Source: Candidatus Zymogenus sp. (GTDB taxonomy: Bacteria; Desulfobacterota; Zymogenia; Zymogenales; Zymogenaceae). Taken from it: a stretch of DNA of 7,272 bases. Where the stretch lies: the NCBI GenBank assembly GCA_030613285.1, contig JAUWME010000111.1, positions 1-7,272 on the forward strand. Reading direction: 5' to 3'. Numbering within the stretch: position 1 is the stretch's first letter; every line of letters begins with the position of its first letter. This document shows positions 4,328-7,272 of this stretch, piece after piece. A program made the position numbers and the translations under genes. The notes beneath the pieces were generated by a model. It was not told where the DNA came from, did no database searches, and saw only the letters and a program-made list of their open reading frames with translations.

Positions 4328-5854
4328 ATGAGGCTTGATAAATTATTAGAGGCAATTGATACCGTGAAAGTAGCAGGCGATACTGAAATGGAAATTGGGG
4401 GGATCTTCTACGATTCGAGGGAGGTTGTCCCCGGTGCGCTCTTTGTTGCAATTCGCGGGTTTGAAACCGATGGTCACATATTCATTGAGGATGCGATAAA
4501 AAGGGGGGCTGTTGCTGTTGTGGTTGAGGAGAATTTGAATATTGAAGGTTACAAAAACGTAACAGCAGTTCAGGTAACGGACAGCCGGGCTGTCATGGGG
4601 GCTTTTGCCGATACGTTTTACGACCATCCCTCAATGGAGTTGAAGCTCATAGGCATTACCGGGACGAATGGAAAGACCACTATTTGCTACATTGTCGAGG
4701 AGATAATCAATGCTGCCGGAAAGTCTCCCGGTATCATCGGGACGATAAACTACCGCCATTTAAGGAAAATCGTTGTCCCGCCCCACACAACGCCTGAAGT
4801 TGTTGACCTATTAAAGCTTCTTCGGGAAATGGTGGACAGCGGGGTTACTCATGCGGCGATGGAGGTCTCGTCTCACGCTCTGGACCTCAAACGGGTTGAC
4901 CCGTGTATGTTTGACGTTGCGGTCTTTACAAATCTAACCCAAGACCACCTTGATTACCACGGGACGATGGAGGGATATTTTGAGAGTAAGGCGAGACTTT
5001 TCACAGAGCTTATAAACAGGAAAAAAGAGACGACAAGTGTAATTAGTATTGACGACCCCTGGGGGAAAAAGCTCATTCCCAGAATTTCCGGCAAGGTTGT
5101 AACCTTTGGCCTTAATTCTGACGCCGATATATATCCCCCGAACTTTGAGATGGACACATCGGGTGTTCGGGGAGAGATGAAAACGCCCGAAGGCGTCTTT
5201 GAATTTGACAGCAACCTTTTGGGAAAACACAATATTTACAATATTATGTCTGCAGTGGGGGCAGCGATGGGTGCGGGGCTTGGGCTTGACGCTGTCAAGT
5301 CGGGGATAAATGGGAAGATTACAATCCCCGGAAGGCTTGAAGCCGTGGATTGCGGCCAGGGTTTTTTGGTTCTTGTCGATTACGCCCACACAGACGATGC
5401 CCTCAAAAACGTCCTCTCGACATTGAAGCCCTTGGCGAAGAAAAAACTTATCACCCTTTTTGGGTGCGGCGGGGACAGGGACAAAAGAAAGCGTCCAAAA
5501 ATGGCAAAAGCAGCAGCCGAGCAGAGCGACAAAGTGGTTGTGACGTCAGATAATCCAAGGAGAGAGGAGCCGGACAAAATAATCGAGGAGATACTGAAAG
5601 GATTTGAGGGGATGGATATCGTCGATGTTGGTGCCAAAGATTCTGCCTTTGATGGCAACGAAAAGGCCTTTGTTGTAATTCCAGACAGGAGAAAGGCCAT
5701 TGCCTTTGCGGTTTCTGTGGCCGAAAGAGGCGACATCGTCCTCATCGCAGGGAAAGGGCACGAGGACTACCAGATTATCGGGACAAAAAAATATCCGTTT
5801 GACGATAGGGTAGAGGCGAAGAAGGTTCTAATTGAAAGGGAGAGAGATGGTTGA
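4328..5854 (+). CDS. murE: UDP-N-acetylmuramoyl-L-alanyl-D-glutamate--2,6-diaminopimelate ligase MurE
   Basis: A cytoplasmic ATP-dependent Mur ligase of 508 residues that adds the third amino acid to the UDP-MurNAc dipeptide. Motifs: the N-terminal UDP-binding region with FYDSREV (27-33) and GALFVAIRG (36-44), the P-loop TGTNGKTT (111-118), HTTPE (153-157), EVSSHAL (179-185), NLTQDHLDYHG (202-212), the Lys221 expected to be carbamylated, DYAHTDDAL (351-359), FGCGGDRDKRKR (378-389) and GKGHE (475-479). DNPR (408-411) is the signature of enzymes that select meso-diaminopimelate rather than lysine. It starts 2 nt after the ftsI stop with no clear Shine-Dalgarno, so re-initiation by ribosomes finishing ftsI is likely. 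The end overlaps murF by 8 nt. Confidence 0.97.
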   Translation: MRLDKLLEAIDTVKVAGDTEMEIGGIFYDSREVVPGALFVAIRGFETDGHIFIEDAIKRGAVAVVVEENLNIEGYKNVTAVQVTDSRAVMGAFADTFYDHPSMELKLIGITGTNGKTTICYIVEEIINAAGKSPGIIGTINYRHLRKIVVPPHTTPEVVDLLKLLREMVDSGVTHAAMEVSSHALDLKRVDPCMFDVAVFTNLTQDHLDYHGTMEGYFESKARLFTELINRKKETTSVISIDDPWGKKLIPRISGKVVTFGLNSDADIYPPNFEMDTSGVRGEMKTPEGVFEFDSNLLGKHNIYNIMSAVGAAMGAGLGLDAVKSGINGKITIPGRLEAVDCGQGFLVLVDYAHTDDALKNVLSTLKPLAKKKLITLFGCGGDRDKRKRPKMAKAAAEQSDKVVVTSDNPRREEPDKIIEEILKGFEGMDIVDVGAKDSAFDGNEKAFVVIPDRRKAIAFAVSVAERGDIVLIAGKGHEDYQIIGTKKYPFDDRVEAKKVLIERERDG

Positions 5855-7272
5855 TTCTGCCAAAATAGAGCTTGATGGAGTGGAAGTGGCAGGGCTTTTC
5901 CCGGTGGGCGGTTTCCCAAAGGTGGGAGCGACCAACCTCGAAAAAATGGCGTTTACTGGCGTCTCCACAGATTCCAGAACGGTGGGGCAGGGAGAGCTTT
6001 TCTTTGCCTTGGTGGGAGATGATTTTAACGGTCACGATTTTGTTGGAGATGCGGTTTTGAGGGGGGCGGCGGGTCTTGTGATTGACAGGGGTCATGCGTC
6101 AAAGATATCTGAAGATTTGGTTGCAAATGGTAAGGCGAGTGAAATTGCGGTGATGGTTGTTGACGATACGCTCTTTGCGTTGGGGGAATTGGCGAGATAC
6201 CACAGGGGAAATATAAATGGGAGGGTTGTTGGGATTACCGGCTCCAACGGGAAAACCACCACAAAGGAGATGACGGCGTCTGTTACCGCCACAAAGTTTG
6301 TGACCGAAAAGAGCGAGGGGAATTTTAACAACCTGATTGGGCTTCCGATGATGCTGCTTTCCATGGCAAAAACTGCTGAGGTTGTCGTCTTGGAGTTGGG
6401 GATGAATGTCCCCGGCGAGATGGAAAGGCTCGTTGAGATTGCAAGGCCTGAGGTTGGGGTAATCACAAACATCGGCCCCGTCCATCTGGAGGGTGTGGGA
6501 TCCATTGAGGGGGTCATTAAAGAGAAAAGCCAGATTGTTACAGCACTCCCGGTGGATGGCCTTGCTGTGATAAACGGGGACTCTGAATATTGTTTGGGGT
6601 TGGTGGAGAAGATAAACTCCAGAATTATCACCTTTGGGATTGAAGGGAACAACGATGTGTCGGCAGTTGACATCGAGGATTTGGGGCAGGGTGGGATGAA
6701 GGCCCAGATTGTAATCCCCGGTGGAAAGTTTTCGATGCATCTTAAGATTCCGGGGATACACAACCTGAAAAATGCGCTCGCCGCAGTTTCGGTGGGGGTG
6801 GCCCTGGGGATTTCTGAAGATGAGATAAAGGCCGGCATTGAGGCGGTAAGATCGATAAAGATGAGAATGGAGATGATTATAACCAACGATGAAATTGTAA
6901 TATTAGACGACAGCTACAATGCCAATACGGTGTCGGTAAAGGCTGCAATTGGGTTTCTTGCAAATGAGGCAAAGGTGGGCGGCGGAAGGTTGATTGTAGT
7001 TCTTGGGGATATGTTGGAGCTGGGCGACTACACGGTTTTGGGCCACGAAGAGGTGGGCGAGGAGGCGGTTGCGGTGGGGGCAAGCTACCTTTTTCTTTTG
7101 GGAAACAACGCCGAGGATACCGCACGGGGAGCAAAAAATGCGGGATTCTCATCAGCAAAAATATCTGTGTACCCCGCTGGTGGGCACGAGAAACTCATCA
7201 GAGATTTGAAGGATGTCCTCAAGCCCAAAGACAGGGTTGTTGTGAAAGGCTCCAGGGGAATGAAGATGGAGA
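5847..7272 (+). CDS. murF: UDP-N-acetylmuramoyl-tripeptide--D-alanyl-D-alanine ligase MurF, C-terminus cut by the window
   Basis: The frame stays open from the ATG at 5847 to the window end, giving 475 residues. It ends in VVVKGSRGMKME, which normally lies close to the MurF C-terminus, so probably only a short tail is missing. Motifs: FTGVSTDSRTV (36-46), LFFALVGDDFNGHDF (51-65), the P-loop TGSNGKTT (131-138), GNFNNLIGLP (158-167), ELGMNVPGE (183-191), TNIGPVHLE (207-215), PGIHNLKNALAA (302-313), DDSYNAN (354-360) and LGDMLELG (386-393). It adds D-Ala-D-Ala to the UDP-MurNAc tripeptide made by MurE. GGGAGAG (5838-5844) lies 2 nt before the ATG, closer than usual for a Shine-Dalgarno, and overlaps the end of murE. 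The Gly of the usual GR motif before the central strand is Met here (M339-R340). Confidence 0.96.
   Translation, partial: MVDSAKIELDGVEVAGLFPVGGFPKVGATNLEKMAFTGVSTDSRTVGQGELFFALVGDDFNGHDFVGDAVLRGAAGLVIDRGHASKISEDLVANGKASEIAVMVVDDTLFALGELARYHRGNINGRVVGITGSNGKTTTKEMTASVTATKFVTEKSEGNFNNLIGLPMMLLSMAKTAEVVVLELGMNVPGEMERLVEIARPEVGVITNIGPVHLEGVGSIEGVIKEKSQIVTALPVDGLAVINGDSEYCLGLVEKINSRIITFGIEGNNDVSAVDIEDLGQGGMKAQIVIPGGKFSMHLKIPGIHNLKNALAAVSVGVALGISEDEIKAGIEAVRSIKMRMEMIITNDEIVILDDSYNANTVSVKAAIGFLANEAKVGGGRLIVVLGDMLELGDYTVLGHEEVGEEAVAVGASYLFLLGNNAEDTARGAKNAGFSSAKISVYPAGGHEKLIRDLKDVLKPKDRVVVKGSRGMKME

Noticed and set aside
6092..6886. 264-codon minus-strand ORF opposite murF
   Set aside because: It lies wholly antisense to a clear MurF with all its motifs. 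Its Ser, Pro, Thr and Ile-rich composition is typical of an antisense shadow.
788..7272. A previously undescribed system within the coding part
   Set aside because: All six genes are canonical dcw members in the usual order, with normal lengths and intact active-site motifs and no extra gene inserted.

Overview
The window carries the start of a division and cell wall (dcw) gene cluster: mraZ, rsmH, ftsL, ftsI, murE and murF, all on the + strand from 788 to the right edge. murF is cut by the window end just before its expected C-terminus. The genes are packed tightly, with gaps of only 2 nt or overlaps of 8 to 23 nt, so they are almost certainly one operon. All six products are ordinary in length and keep their diagnostic motifs. 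MurE has the DNPR motif of meso-diaminopimelate-adding enzymes. Together with a lipoprotein signal peptide at the left edge, this suggests a Gram-negative-type bacterium with DAP peptidoglycan. Frequent ATA, AGA/AGG and GGG codons and a moderate GC content would fit a deltaproteobacterial or related candidate lineage, but the window cannot settle the taxonomy.

Left edge (1-185): the start of a divergent minus-strand gene, of which only the lipoprotein signal peptide and a few residues are visible. It has a good Shine-Dalgarno and a near-consensus sigma70-type promoter at 157-185.

Intergenic region (95-787): nearly 700 bases without a recognisable conserved gene. It holds a near-perfect + strand promoter (TTGACA, 17 bp, TATTAT; 343-371). 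Immediately downstream, over the predicted start of transcription, is an array of AAAGTGG-like boxes with a 10-bp period that matches the known style of MraZ operator. The last box forms an inverted pair with a CCACTTT. The operator is about 360 bases from mraZ. The leader between them is divided into compositionally odd blocks: a G/T-rich block with a G-quadruplex motif (480-520), an A-rich block lacking TT (about 577-672), and an A/C-rich block with an imperfect direct repeat. The last block also holds a 38-codon ORF that ends one base before the mraZ start.

Operon (788-7272): MraZ is the transcriptional regulator that would bind the boxes and autoregulate the cluster. RsmH methylates 16S rRNA. 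FtsL and FtsI are divisome proteins for septal peptidoglycan synthesis. MurE and MurF add the third residue and the D-Ala-D-Ala dipeptide to the UDP-MurNAc peptide precursor. The coding part is canonical. The long, segmented leader with the displaced operator is the part most worth a second look. I see no mobile element, CRISPR array, tRNA, rRNA or novel multi-gene system here.
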